The notes under the pieces were generated by a model. That model saw only the letters and a list, made by a program, of their open reading frames with translations. It did not search any database and was not told where the DNA came from. DNA of 64,000 bases, taken from contig NW_022985085.1 in NCBI RefSeq assembly GCF_010015585.1, forward strand, positions 68,384 through 132,383, read 5' to 3'. Positions 55,005 to 64,000 of this stretch are shown piece by piece; positions within the stretch are counted from its first letter, which is position 1; each line of letters opens with the position of its first letter. This DNA comes from Eremomyces bilateralis CBS 781.70 (taxonomy: Eukaryota > Ascomycota > Dothideomycetes > Eremomycetales > Eremomycetaceae). Made by a program: the position numbers and the translations under genes.

Positions 55005-55565
55005 GTGGCAGGTGTCTGGATAAGCAGACAGATGATACCTGCTATTGTATATAAACGCAATATAATGACCTGCCCGGAGGCCGCCTGCAACTGGATCCTT
55101 CAATTCTGTGTCGACCGGAAGGCGTCGATCATTGTCAACGGAAGCGAATCAGCAGTCTACAGCATCCAGCACGCAGGACTACCGCAAGGCTCCCCTCTAA
55201 GCCCAACCCTTTTCCTTTTCTACCACTCAGATCTCGTCCAGAGCAAACATACTGATCGCGGATGGTCGCTAGCATTCGTGGACGACTACTCTGCATGGGT
55301 AGTCGGGCCAAATGAGCGCGAGAACGCAAGGAAGGTCCAGGCGGTTATCATTCCGAAGGTCGAACGATGGAGCTGTACTAGCAGAGCTACCTTCGAGCCG
55401 AGCAAGACCCAATACATCCACTTTACAAGGCTCAAGAAAACGACCGCTTATAAGACCTCAGACCTTACCTTCGCTGGCCAATCGAATACCGCCCAATAAG
55501 AAATCAAAGTCCCAGGGGTTACGCTAAATCAGAAGCTCTCCTTCCACTTGGCACGTCTGGTATGA
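55005..55565 (+). mobile_element. LINE reverse-transcriptase fragment (Tad1/I-type)
   Basis: The frame 55005-55499 encodes a reverse-transcriptase palm: GLPQGSPLSPTLFLFYHSDL and the catalytic FVDDYSAWVVG (F-x-DD in place of YADD). It is followed by SKTQYIHFTRLKK and, past one in-frame stop at 55497, by EIKVPGVTLNQKLSFHLARL in the same frame. Upstream endonuclease and downstream RNase H parts are missing. It is an old, internally truncated piece of a non-LTR retrotransposon, related in type to the truncated copy at 40.4 kb, but it covers a different part of the protein, so they cannot be compared directly. Confidence 0.85.
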
Positions 55566-55644
55566 CGAGATTAGAAATCGAGCTGCGGGGAAATTATCCG
55601 TTTTGGTTTAGCCTCGCTATTTCCGGTTTAGCGCCGCCAAGCTC

Positions 55645-56736
55645 TCACGTAGAGTTTTGCCGTGGCCTCTGTCGACTTTTAGATGCGCCATGTACTGTAA
55701 CTTGAGCTGCCAGGCGATTGAATAACTCAAACTCCATCCTTTCAGCAGCCTTCGAGCCACTTAGTATATCGCCAACTATGTCGGAGCCAGGAGGGAAGTC
55801 ATGCTCAAAGGAAGGCTCGCCAGCACCTCTCATATTTGCTAGAACAGCCTGCCTGAAATGCCATCGCAGCAGTTGATCAATTGGCCGTTGAGGATTATCA
55901 AGTAGCTGTCGGTCGAGATGCTTGCCGGCAAGACCTTTTCCATCAAGGTCAAAGAACATAATCTTATAATCATCCTGGAATAGTGTTAGTTAGCCAGAAT
56001 ACAGCTACAAGAGTATATAACATACATACGTCTGGATTAATAGAGAGGATGTAGTTGTCAAAGAGTTGGTGTACGCCAGAATTAAGTAATAACCCGTTTT
56101 GTACTGAGTTGATTGCTCCGCCATCGTCTGGTTGAATAGTAATCCAGCGGTCGTAGCCATGATCTTTCCAATGACCTTCGTAAGCTATTGGAAATATATG
56201 TGCGGCCTCAAAGCTGTCCCAGCGGTCGAATTGCGCCGCGACTGCTACCTCTCCAGATATAACGCACCGACGATCTCGTGAGCGTACAGCATCGCGGAAA
56301 CAATGGGTACGAGTTCCAGTAGAAACAGATATCGTACGGACTAGCCACGACTCGTTGTTGACCGCGAAAGAACCTATATTCGGAGTAAAGATTAGCCTGG
56401 GTATGATAAGATGGCTGTACACTTACCAGCGGCATGAATGTAGTAATTCCCCGGCCAAAGTGGATCATCAGTCCTTTGGATCTTGGTGCCTTCTTCGTTT
56501 TGTAGTTCGAAAGCAGTTGTGAACAAGACGAGAATCTCCACCATCGAGTAGAAGTTGGCATTCGTGACGCCATTCGTAAGAATTAGACCACCGAGAACAG
56601 TAGTGCGGTCGCTGGCATCGTAGATATGAACGTCGCGACCTAGTGACCGATTGCGTGAAGGCATTATAGAACTTTGCGGCGGATTCAGAGGATCGGGGGT
56701 TCTGGAGGGTGTCGCGGACGTTTTCGGAGACGACAT
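55645..56736 (-). CDS. HNH_2 domain protein
   Basis: Exons in transcript order 56736-56427, 56373-56030 and 55974-55645 give 327 residues; introns are 53 and 55 nt, both with TAG or CAG acceptors, the first splitting a Gly codon (YIHAAG|SFAVNNE). The N-terminal third is Ser/Pro-rich and then forms a strand-rich region (RSLGRDVHIYDASDRTTVLG). A fungal HNH_2 nuclease-type domain follows: RDRRCVISGEVA, FEAAHIFPIAYEGHW with the first His, and NSVQNGLLLNSGVHQLFDNY with the Asn and last His. These proteins are widespread in fungal accessory regions; whether they cut DNA is unknown. A second, distinct HNH_2 gene lies 1.7 kb away, on the other strand. Confidence 0.88.
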
Positions 56737-58452
56737 AGTGGGTGCTTAAGATGTTAGACGTCGCATAAGGACAGCAGGTGGCAGGTGCAAGCTTCAAGTT
56801 ATAATTGGCAAGAGGGTTGTTCATGAAAGGTGAAAAGTGCAAGAGCTCGAAATAACAGTTCAAACTGAAGCTTAAGACTTCAAACAAGTGAGAGGTTCCC
56901 GGTCACGTAGGTCTCAGCTGAGGGAAAATAACCCGCAAACCCCCCTCAAGGGACCTGCGAAATTCCAGGACATTTTCCCTACAGATTTATATGTGCCGGA
57001 GAATGGCCTAAAGATGACAATATCCCTCCTTCTTGGGTAATAGCGGGCCGCTTGCTTCCCGTGCCACTATCTAGACAACGATGAAGCATTATATTAACTG
57101 TGCCGATGGGTTCGGAGAGCTAACCTCCATCAATAATGCTAACTGCAGATGACACGCCTACCATGGTCGCTGCGCTCAAAACATGATTTGTCGGTTGTCC
57201 TGTGTGTAGGCGGGACTAGAAAGGACACCTGCTGTGGTGGTCGATACGATTGTTCATTGGCATTGAAATCAACGAGGACATCTTGCGACAAGTTGCCCGG
57301 GTTCTGTTTCGTGAGGCTAGTACGGTAATGCTGGATTACGATAAAAGGCTATTTGGGTTAAGGAGCCTGATTGGGCTCGGTCAGCATGGGATGAGGAGCC
57401 CATTTATGTGAAAGGCCAGTTCGGGACGATGGCCAGTTTGACCCAGCCACAAGTTCTTGCCTCTTATATATACGGAATGCCCCGAGAAATGGCTATGCTT
57501 TTTATTATTCTTCTACTCTTGTCTAGCGGCAAATCGTAGTGTTGCGCAAAGGGAATGGAACTTGGTTGGTGAGAGGGTTTAACCCATGAGAACAACTTGC
57601 TGGGTATGCTCGCCTAGGTTGATCCCTTATGCATCTATTCGGGTCGATCTAGCATCAAGAACCTCAGAAATCTGCGGTCATTCATTTCCTTCAGCAGCTT
57701 GACCAAGACCCCTGGGCATGGAACAAATTTTAGCCGGTATCTAATAATATATTTCTTGGTTAAGTAGCAATCAATTAACACAGCTTTCTACCTACTGAAT
57801 TGCCGCCCTTTGCCTCGCCTTGCCTGTTTTCGAATCGATACGACCACTTATCCCTGCTTTGAAACTGCGCAAGAGCCAATTACGAGTTCTGGAATTGGAT
57901 CGTCCTGACACTATATCTTCCTTAGCAACGTTGGACGAGTGGCGGATGGACTCTGACGACGCAAGTTCAGGAGATTTTGATATAGACGAAGACTATGTAT
58001 CTGGACGGAGGAACGAAAGACATGAAGACCAGATTCGATCAAGACTTGCAAAGAACCTTGAGTGCTGCCAAGGTAATGTGTATTGCTATCGTTTACGTGA
58101 GAAACGCTCAGCTCTGGTAGTACTGTGTCTCTCCCTTAATTACCAAGTAAGGTCTTGTTGAATTTCTGGCTAAGAGACTCGGAGTGGAAGTACGGACACG
58201 TACGTAGAGGGCTAGAGGCAAGCTATTGGAATGTCTTCATTGGTTAATCATGTCATGTCTGGCCTTAGTCAGCGCACCCAATGGGAAGTGACCGCGGTGA
58301 GTAGTTAATCCGGATCTGAAACTTACCATCAGCCTCTCTGCCGCCGCAACACCGCTACGCCGCTCTAACCATTCACTCCACACAACGATACATGAAGAAT
58401 GTGACAGTGTCAATACTTGCAGGCAAGCATCTTGCATGCCTAGTCGGTCATA
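56737..58452. other. Region between the two HNH_2 genes, with direct-repeat copy A
   Basis: Holds the divergent promoters of the HNH_2 genes and direct-repeat copy A (57248-57626). An open frame at 57820-58161 (113 codons, containing WRMDSDDASSGDFDIDEDYV) has coding-like character but no family match; it could be a relic. No RNA gene is seen. Confidence 0.45.
57248..57626 (+). repeat. Direct repeat copy A
   Basis: Two blocks (57248-57330 and 57356-57626) match 59919-60001 and 61012-61300 at clearly diverged but obvious identity. Shared marks are GATTGTTCATTGGCATTGAA, GGAGCCTGATTGGGCTCGGT, CGGAATGCCCCGAGAAATGG and CGCCTAGGTTGATCCC. In copy B the unit runs straight into the HET-type gene relic, so the unit is probably the upstream part of that gene family; in copy A no HET sequence follows beyond about five codons. 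Confidence 0.8.
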
Positions 58453-59737
58453 ATGGCGCACCCACTTCGCCGGCACCGTTCATCCCTGGAAGGAGTTATC
58501 GTTCCTTTGTCGCAACCTTTGAAGCCTGAGGACCGTGACCTTGCGATTCCAATTTTCGACAAGATTATTCTGCACTTTGAGCCTTCTCAGGCAACGGACA
58601 GCAGCTACAAACCAGTCACTCTTATCAGACTCATGAAAAACGAGATTTCTGAAAAAGACGAATTCTTGAGCTTCTTTTTATCTTTTATCCAGCAAGACCT
58701 GCTTGGGGAAAGTGATAGAAGAACCGGTCTTGATCGAGTCTTATCACACCTTACTAGCTTTTCTAGCTGGTCAGCTGAAGAGAAAAACGCTTTAAGTGGA
58801 AGTCTTGTTGCATTCGCCAAGTATTTGGTAGACAATTTCTTCTTACCCCGTAAGTATCTAGACTACGCGGGATCTAAAACACTGACAGTTCTTAGTAAGA
58901 GCGTTGGCAGGTAAAACTCCTCAACCTACTCCAGCTCTTTCTCGAACTAAAACGCCCGAAATCGCCATCGGCACCCCTCAACGTGTCTCGAACCTGCGAA
59001 AAGCCTGCCTTATTCGTGACCGCTACCGATGTGTCATTACTCGGAAATTCGACGCCCAAGAAGGCCAGAATCGATATAAAGAGCATGGACGTGATGTGAA
59101 AGACGATGATGGCAACTCACTACTTCCAGAACGTGATACTATGACGTTTTTGGAAGTCGCTCACATAATACCTCACTCTCTCAAGTCACTTACTGGTGAA
59201 GGAGGTGAATGGAGACTTGTAAGTAGGCATATTATGGCCAATCATTCATCCATATCTGACAATATTTAGGCAGATCCAAAGCAAATTGCTCACAGAATCC
59301 TAACAATGTTCAACCCCGGCGCTATCCACCTAATTGATGGCGTTGATATTGACCGACCGATGAACGCGTTGACCCTAACACACGACCTTCATCGGCTATT
59401 CGGTAACTTTGAAATTGCGTTTGAACCGGTTGGTTCCCACCCGCATACATACCGAATTGACTACGTAGATCCAGACCGCATGGGTCGGGTTGAAAGGCTC
59501 CCTGTCACTGTTAGCCTTTTTCTTACACCTGATCAAAGTATAGAACCGCCTTCTCCTTATCTCCTCAGGGTTCATAGTGCTATCGGACGCATCCTTCATC
59601 TTAGCGCCGCCGGTGGTTATATTGATAACTTTCTTCGGGATCTAGAGGAGATGAAGGGTAGTGAAGTGATGCTAAACGGATCCACACGTCTCGATGACTA
59701 TGTTTGGTTTAGGTTTAGGGAGATGTGTGTTTATTAG
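58453..59737 (+). CDS. HNH_2 domain protein
   Basis: Exons 58453-58849, 58896-59218 and 59270-59737 give 395 residues; introns are 46 and 51 nt, with GTAAGT donors in both. A helical N-terminal region (about 1-132, LIRLMKNEISEKDEFLSFFL) is followed by a linker and the HNH_2 domain at about 165-300: LIRDRYRCVITRKFD, MTFLEVAHIIPHSL with the first His, and NALTLTHDLHRLFGNFEIAF with the Asn and final His. The C-terminal 90 residues are helical and less conserved. The gene is bracketed by direct-repeat copies A and B, as if a segment carrying it had been captured between them. Nuclease activity and biological role are unproven. Confidence 0.9.
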
Positions 59738-60121
59738 AATAATAATGAATGGAAGATGGTACTAAATGCTCGATTTGTGACTTTTGAGGTGAGCTGCCTA
59801 GCGTGCTCGCACTTTTATCTAATATTCGTGTTGACTTTACGATGATGTAATCTCAATATGAAGGAAAAGATTGTGTAGTCCTAATAAGGCTTAGTCTGGG
59901 AGTAATGGGCAGCGATAGGATTGTTCATTGGCATTGAAACCAACAGGGGCATCTTGTGACAAGTTGCCTGGGCCTGTTTCGTGAGTCTGGTATTCCGTAC
60001 GCTCTACGGTACTCCGTACTGGACTGCGATTGTTATGGTTATGGCGGATGCATCAATAGGGGCATCCTGCCTTGATGCCTCAGGCATATATGGTCAGGTG
60101 ACCACCTCATCTGTATCTAAG
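59738..60121. other. Intergenic, start of direct-repeat copy B
   Basis: 3' flank of the HNH_2 gene, then block 1 of direct-repeat copy B from 59919. TACTCCGTAC-type motifs occur at 59996-60020. No gene is visible. Confidence 0.45.
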
Positions 60122-61300
60122 TTACCTCAGGCTCTCAGGCCCTTCAGTGGGACGCAAAGGCGCTAACCCAAAATGGGTCACCCACACGAAGGGCCTGAGA
60201 CAAATTTGAAATTTTTTGGTGGCGTTGACGTTCGTGGCATGCAAATTGCCCCTCCAAGCTCCGCTGCGAACTCGTCTCGAAATCGACATCAAGTCAAAGT
60301 ACGAAGCCAAACAGCGCGTCCAAGTCGGCAACCAAACATATTCCTAAATCCCCGATCTCATTAGGCGAGGTGGCTAAGTAGTCATGAAGAATCCTGAGAC
60401 CTGAGTAATAGTAGTAGGTTGCAGCATTGATATTGGAGATGCGAGAACTATTTAATAACTAACAGCGAACCTTAAGGACGGAAGAGAGTGAGTTCCTTCT
60501 GCCTATTGATTCGTATATGCTTGCTGAACTGACGTAGAACTCTTGGACAGCCGATCTCTGAATATGGTTTCTAAAGGATCTTCTTCTTCGACTGTAGCAG
60601 AAAATGGCGCATCTGCTCCATCTTCATTGTTACCGCCTCCAACATCGAAGGCAAGGACTCGCGATCAGGGGGGCGCGGTAGTTTGTGTAGCAGAATGGTC
60701 GATAGCTGGGATCCATAGCTCCGAATTCCAAATTTTTGAGATAGAATTGGTCTATATTGCGCGTAGAATCATTCCATGAAGCTGATGATGTTGACCTGAA
60801 TGCTCACCAATTTGCATGCCACGAACGTCAACGCCACCAAAAAATTTCAAATTTGTCTCAGGCCCTTCGTGTGGGTGACCCATTTTGGGTTAGCGCCTTT
60901 GCGTCCCACTGAAGGGCCTGAGAGCCTGAGGTAATATCTAAGCTCTAATACGTCACCTCCATAGTAATCTACATCTTCTCCTAACTATCTGTCTTTGCAA
61001 CAGCGATAAATGGTTAAGGAGCCTGATTGGGCTCGGTCAGCATGGGGAGCGGAGCCCATTTAGGCCAGAGGCCTGTTTGGGACGACGGCTAGATTGACTC
61101 GACCACAAGTTATAACTAGCCTTTTATATATATCTATACGGAATGCCCCGAGAAATGGCTATGCTTTTATTATTTTTCTACTTTTGTCTGGCGGCAAATC
61201 GTAGTATTGCGCAAAGGGAATGGAGCTCGGTTGGTGAGGGGGTCCCAGGGGTTTAACCCTTCAGGAGAACGTACTGAGTATGTTCGCCTAGGTTGATCCC
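59919..61300 (+). repeat. Direct repeat copy B, interrupted by an 813-bp element
   Basis: Block 1 (59919-60001) and block 2 (61012-61300) match copy A at 57248-57626. Between them lie about 110 bases absent from copy A, the 813-bp inverted-repeat element (60122-60934) and about 75 more bases. Block 2 has a TATATATATC stretch followed by a short hydrophobic ORF start (MAMLLLFFYFCLAANRS) and ends at the putative acceptor CGCCTAG before HET-like coding sequence. Confidence 0.78.
60122..60934. mobile_element. Non-autonomous DNA element with perfect 127-bp inverted repeats and 8-bp target duplication
   Basis: Ends are TTACCTCAGGCTCTCAGGCC (60122 on) and its exact reverse complement ending at 60934. 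The inverted repeats (60122-60248 and 60808-60934) look identical over all 127 bases. The 8-mer TATCTAAG flanks both sides (60114-60121 and 60935-60942), a target duplication. An 8-bp duplication fits hAT-like or Mutator-like transposons; the long inverted repeats favour a MULE-type non-autonomous element. The 560-bp interior has only short frames (for example 60543-60779, 78 codons, no recognised transposase). Identity of the ends implies a very recent insertion or active family. Confidence 0.88.
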
Positions 61301-63785
61301 ATCTGCATCGACAAGTCAAGTAGCGCCGAGCTCACGGAGGCTATCAACTCTATGTTTCGCTGGTACCGGGATGCAGCAAAATGCTATGTGTATCTCTGAC
61401 GTTTCAACAGGAAAGCACACCCGGTCTTCAGAGGTCCTATGGGAATCGGCGTTTAGACAGAGTCGATGGTTCACCAGAGGCTGGACACTACAAGAGATTC
61501 TTGCTCCGCGATCGGTCGAGTTTTTCTCCCGAGACGGCAAGCGACTTGGTGATAAAGAGTCGTTAGAACAGCAAATTCATAAGATCACTGGGATTGCAAT
61601 TGACGCACTTCGAGGACATGTGTCTCAATTCAGCGACAATGAGCGAATGTCATGGGCAGAAAAGCGAGAGACCACGAAGGAAGAGGATCAAGCATATTGC
61701 CTCATGGGAATCTTTGACGTCTCCCTACCAGTCACCTATGGCGAGAGGAAAAGAAAAGCACTCGAACGGCTTCGAGAGGCGATCGATAAGCGTTCAGGCA
61801 ATATGCGAGGTAATTCAACCGCCGAATTTTTTAGTTAGCTGGCTAATCTGCGAAGTGGAATGGAACGACAAGGAACTAGAATGTATGCAAGCCCTGCGTA
61901 ATTCAGCTTCCGACTACGAGCAGTTCAAAGACAGGAACGATAGCCGACTTAGAGATACCTGCCGATGGGTTCTCCGTCATGACAATTTCCGAAACTGGAA
62001 AGACAGCAGCTCCTCAAGTCTTCTTTGGATATCTGCGGATCCTGGATGCGGAAAATCTGTTTTCTCAAAATCTCTTGCCGACGACCTCAAACACACGGAC
62101 GGTCACACAACTTGTTACTTCTTCTTCAAAGACGACGACGACGTACAGAAAAGTGCAGTTACAGCGCTTGCGGCACTACTCCACCAGTTCTTTCGGCAGA
62201 AACCAGCACTTATCAAACACGCTATGTTGGATTTCACCGCTAATGGAGATAAACTTTCTCAATCATTTCATATACTCTGGAGTATTCTAATAAAGATAGT
62301 GGCTGATCGGAATGCCGGAGAAGTCTTTTGTGTCTTAGATGCCCTCGACGAATGCGCAGAAGCAGGGCAGTATCAGATTATTAACGCTCTCAGTTCATTC
62401 TACCAGCAAGCAAGCTCTAGAAACAATACATCTCGACTTAAAATATGTATCACTAGTCGTCCTTACCCAGACATCGAACGGCGCTTTACTGATCTTACTT
62501 CTAACTTTCCTACGATTCGGCTACACGGTGAGCAGGAATCAGATGAAATCAGTCGTGAGATCGACCTAGTCATCAAATGGAGAGTATCTCAACTCGGATC
62601 TGAGCTCAAGCTCAATAATTCAGAATAGTCAAATCTCGAAACAGAGCTGTTAAAGATGAACCACCGAACATACCTCTGGTTAACACTCATTTTCGATATC
62701 ATTCGCAAAATGATTCGACCGACAAGTCGGAAACTGAAGGCAGTTATTAGTGACCTTCCGTCTACAGTTAATGAAGCATACGAAGCGATTCTTGCAAAAA
62801 TCGAGGATGATCGACCACAAGCACGGAAATTGTTCTCCATCGTTGTTGGAGCAACCAGGCCTCTTACGCTGAGGGAAATGAACATCGCTCTAGCTATAGA
62901 AGACCGTCATCGCTCCTATAACGACCTTGAACCTGATCTTGACTATGAAGAGAGGTTTAAAGCGTCGGTGAGACACCTCTGCGGGCTCTTTGTGACTGTT
63001 GTGGATCAAAAGGTCTATCTGATCCATCAGACTGCAAAAGAATTCCTTCTCGCGAAAAGTGAGGCCGCTACTATTGGATGGAAACATTCTCGTGTTCCAA
63101 CGGATTCTGAGACCCTTATGGCCAGAGCATGCCTTATATATCTTTCATTCACTAAATTTGATGGAGCGACAGATCAGATCTCTGCAGCAGTCAAACACGG
63201 CTACTTAGATTATGCGGCAGGTTTTTGGGCTGCCCACTGTCGAAAAGTGCAGCATAGTGCAGCCGAGCAAATGTCGGACTTGGTTTTCCGAGTCTGCGCT
63301 ACACGATCCCAGCGGTTCAAGACTTGGTTCGATGTGTACTGGCGGATGGCTCACCAGTGGCAGTCCAATCACAGTTCACAAGCATTTTGATGGTAGAGTC
63401 ATATTTTGGGCACGAGGGTATCGTCAAGCTACTGCTCGAGGCCAAGGCCGACGCCGACTCGAAGGATGAGTACTACGGCGGGGCGCCGCTATGGTGGGCG
63501 GCCGAGAACGGGCATGAGGGTATCGTCAAGCTGCTGCTTGAGGCCAAGGCCGACGTCGACCCGAAGGATAACGACGGTCTGACGCCGCTGTCGGGGCCGG
63601 CAGCAAACGGTCACGAAGGTATCGTCAAGCTGCTGCTCGAGGCCATGGCCGATGTCGACTCGAAGGATAGCGACGATGTGACGCCGCTGTCGGGGGCGGC
63701 CGCAAACGGGCACGAGGGTGTCGTGAAGCTGCTGGAGTCCTTCAGCGGTATATCATTTGCAGCCTCCTCCCCACCCACTACCTAA
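61292..63785 (+). pseudogene. Broken HET - NACHT - ankyrin (NLR-like) gene
   Basis: Three parts of a fungal NLR are readable in order. The second half of a HET domain is at about 61292-61800 (CIDKSSSAELTEAINSMFRW, FTRGWTLQEILAPRSVEFFS, ASWESLTSP equivalents in the GIFDVSLPVTYGERKRKALE segment). A NACHT NTPase is at about 61870-62620, with P-loop SADPGCGKS near 62031 and Walker B VFCVLDALDECAEA. A helical linker (62656-63390) and about four ankyrin repeats (63405-63745) follow. The usual first exon of the HET domain is not found upstream, where direct-repeat copy B sits instead. The reading frame is interrupted about three times and the ankyrin array is short, so I read it as a fossil of an incompatibility-type receptor. 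Confidence 0.85.
63405..63745 (+). repeat. Ankyrin-coding tandem repeats, unit about 99-102 bp
   Basis: Four copies of a unit encoding GHEGIVKLLLEAKADVDSKD with PLSGAAAN between helices. DNA-level similarity between neighbours is high, suggesting recent duplication or homogenisation, as known for repeat domains of fungal NLRs. Confidence 0.88.
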
Positions 63786-64000
63786 AGTCATCCACGCTCT
63801 ATATATCCTGTATAATATTGACAAGAACTGCTATTGCTTTGAAATCAATATGCTGTAACTTCCATGCTGCTCTCGAATTGGTAATAATCGTTGGTTTGAT
63901 GTACCACGTGGTGTACCCAATTGACAGCCAAATGCCTTTCGTTGCCACCATATACTTTGCATTTTAACAACGTTCTTTTGAGATCAGCATTAGCTCAATC
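63786..64000. other. 3' flank of the NLR relic
   Basis: 215 bases to the window edge, AT-rich, with no gene or repeat that I can identify. Confidence 0.5.

Noticed and set aside
57820-58161. 113-codon frame with an acidic Asp/Ser-rich middle
   Set aside because: Some coding-like character, but no family match, no clear splice partner and a non-canonical surrounding; kept only as a note.
1-64000. tRNA genes and CRISPR-like arrays
   Set aside because: No tRNA B-box in a cloverleaf context was spotted by eye, and no regularly spaced repeats; a tRNAscan run would settle the former.

Overview
The window reads as nuclear DNA of a filamentous ascomycete, most likely a eurotiomycete of the Aspergillus/Penicillium type. 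Genes are split by short introns (about 46-85 nt, GT-AG, often with a CTAAC or CTGAC branch site), genes lie on both strands with short spacers, and the protein set (Ras GEF, CHY-RING protein, fungal Zn2Cys6 regulator, HET/NACHT/ankyrin protein, HNH_2 proteins) is typical of that group. Gene models were built by eye: exon joins were accepted where both splice sites and the protein on each side agreed.

Layout. 1-5.0 kb: gene-poor. 5.0-36.99 kb: a conserved housekeeping block holding a Ras guanine-nucleotide exchange factor, a STAND-N-domain protein, a CHY/RING ubiquitin ligase, a DHCR24-like FAD enzyme, ribosomal protein eL31, the mitochondrial ATPase AFG1, a TRAPPC2L/Tca17 TRAPP subunit, the complex I PSST subunit, ribosomal protein uS12 (RPS23), a coiled-coil protein, a secreted cysteine-rich repeat protein, a SCY1-type pseudokinase, a voltage-gated proton channel, a nuclear poly(A)-binding protein, UBC9, PEX19 and an acidic protein of unknown function. 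37.6-41.8 kb: transposon-rich stretch with an almost whole Fot1/pogo element with intact terminal repeats and TA duplication, then a 5'-truncated LINE with a 15-bp target duplication. 41.8-44.8 kb: divergent Zn2Cys6 regulator and SAM methyltransferase. 45.6-64 kb: accessory island with a decayed pogo copy, a divergent pair formed by a CHAT-protease/NTPase NLR-like receptor and a gasdermin-like protein, a LINE reverse-transcriptase relic, two HNH_2 genes, a young 813-bp element with perfect 127-bp inverted repeats and an 8-bp target duplication, diverged direct repeats, and a broken HET-NACHT-ankyrin gene.

The most interesting system is the divergent pair at 47.2-53.5 kb. The minus-strand gene encodes a large receptor-like protein with an N-terminal caspase-like CHAT domain (His and Cys of the dyad both visible), a P-loop NTPase and a long helical, TPR-like C-terminal part. 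About 200-380 bp away, on the other strand, is a 321-residue protein whose core looks like a gasdermin pore-forming domain followed by an acidic linker and a short tail. This matches the arrangement known for fungal gasdermins, which are switched on by cleavage from a clustered protease gene, so I read it as a regulated cell-death (allorecognition or immune) module. The gasdermin assignment rests on sequence pattern plus context and needs a structure or profile search.
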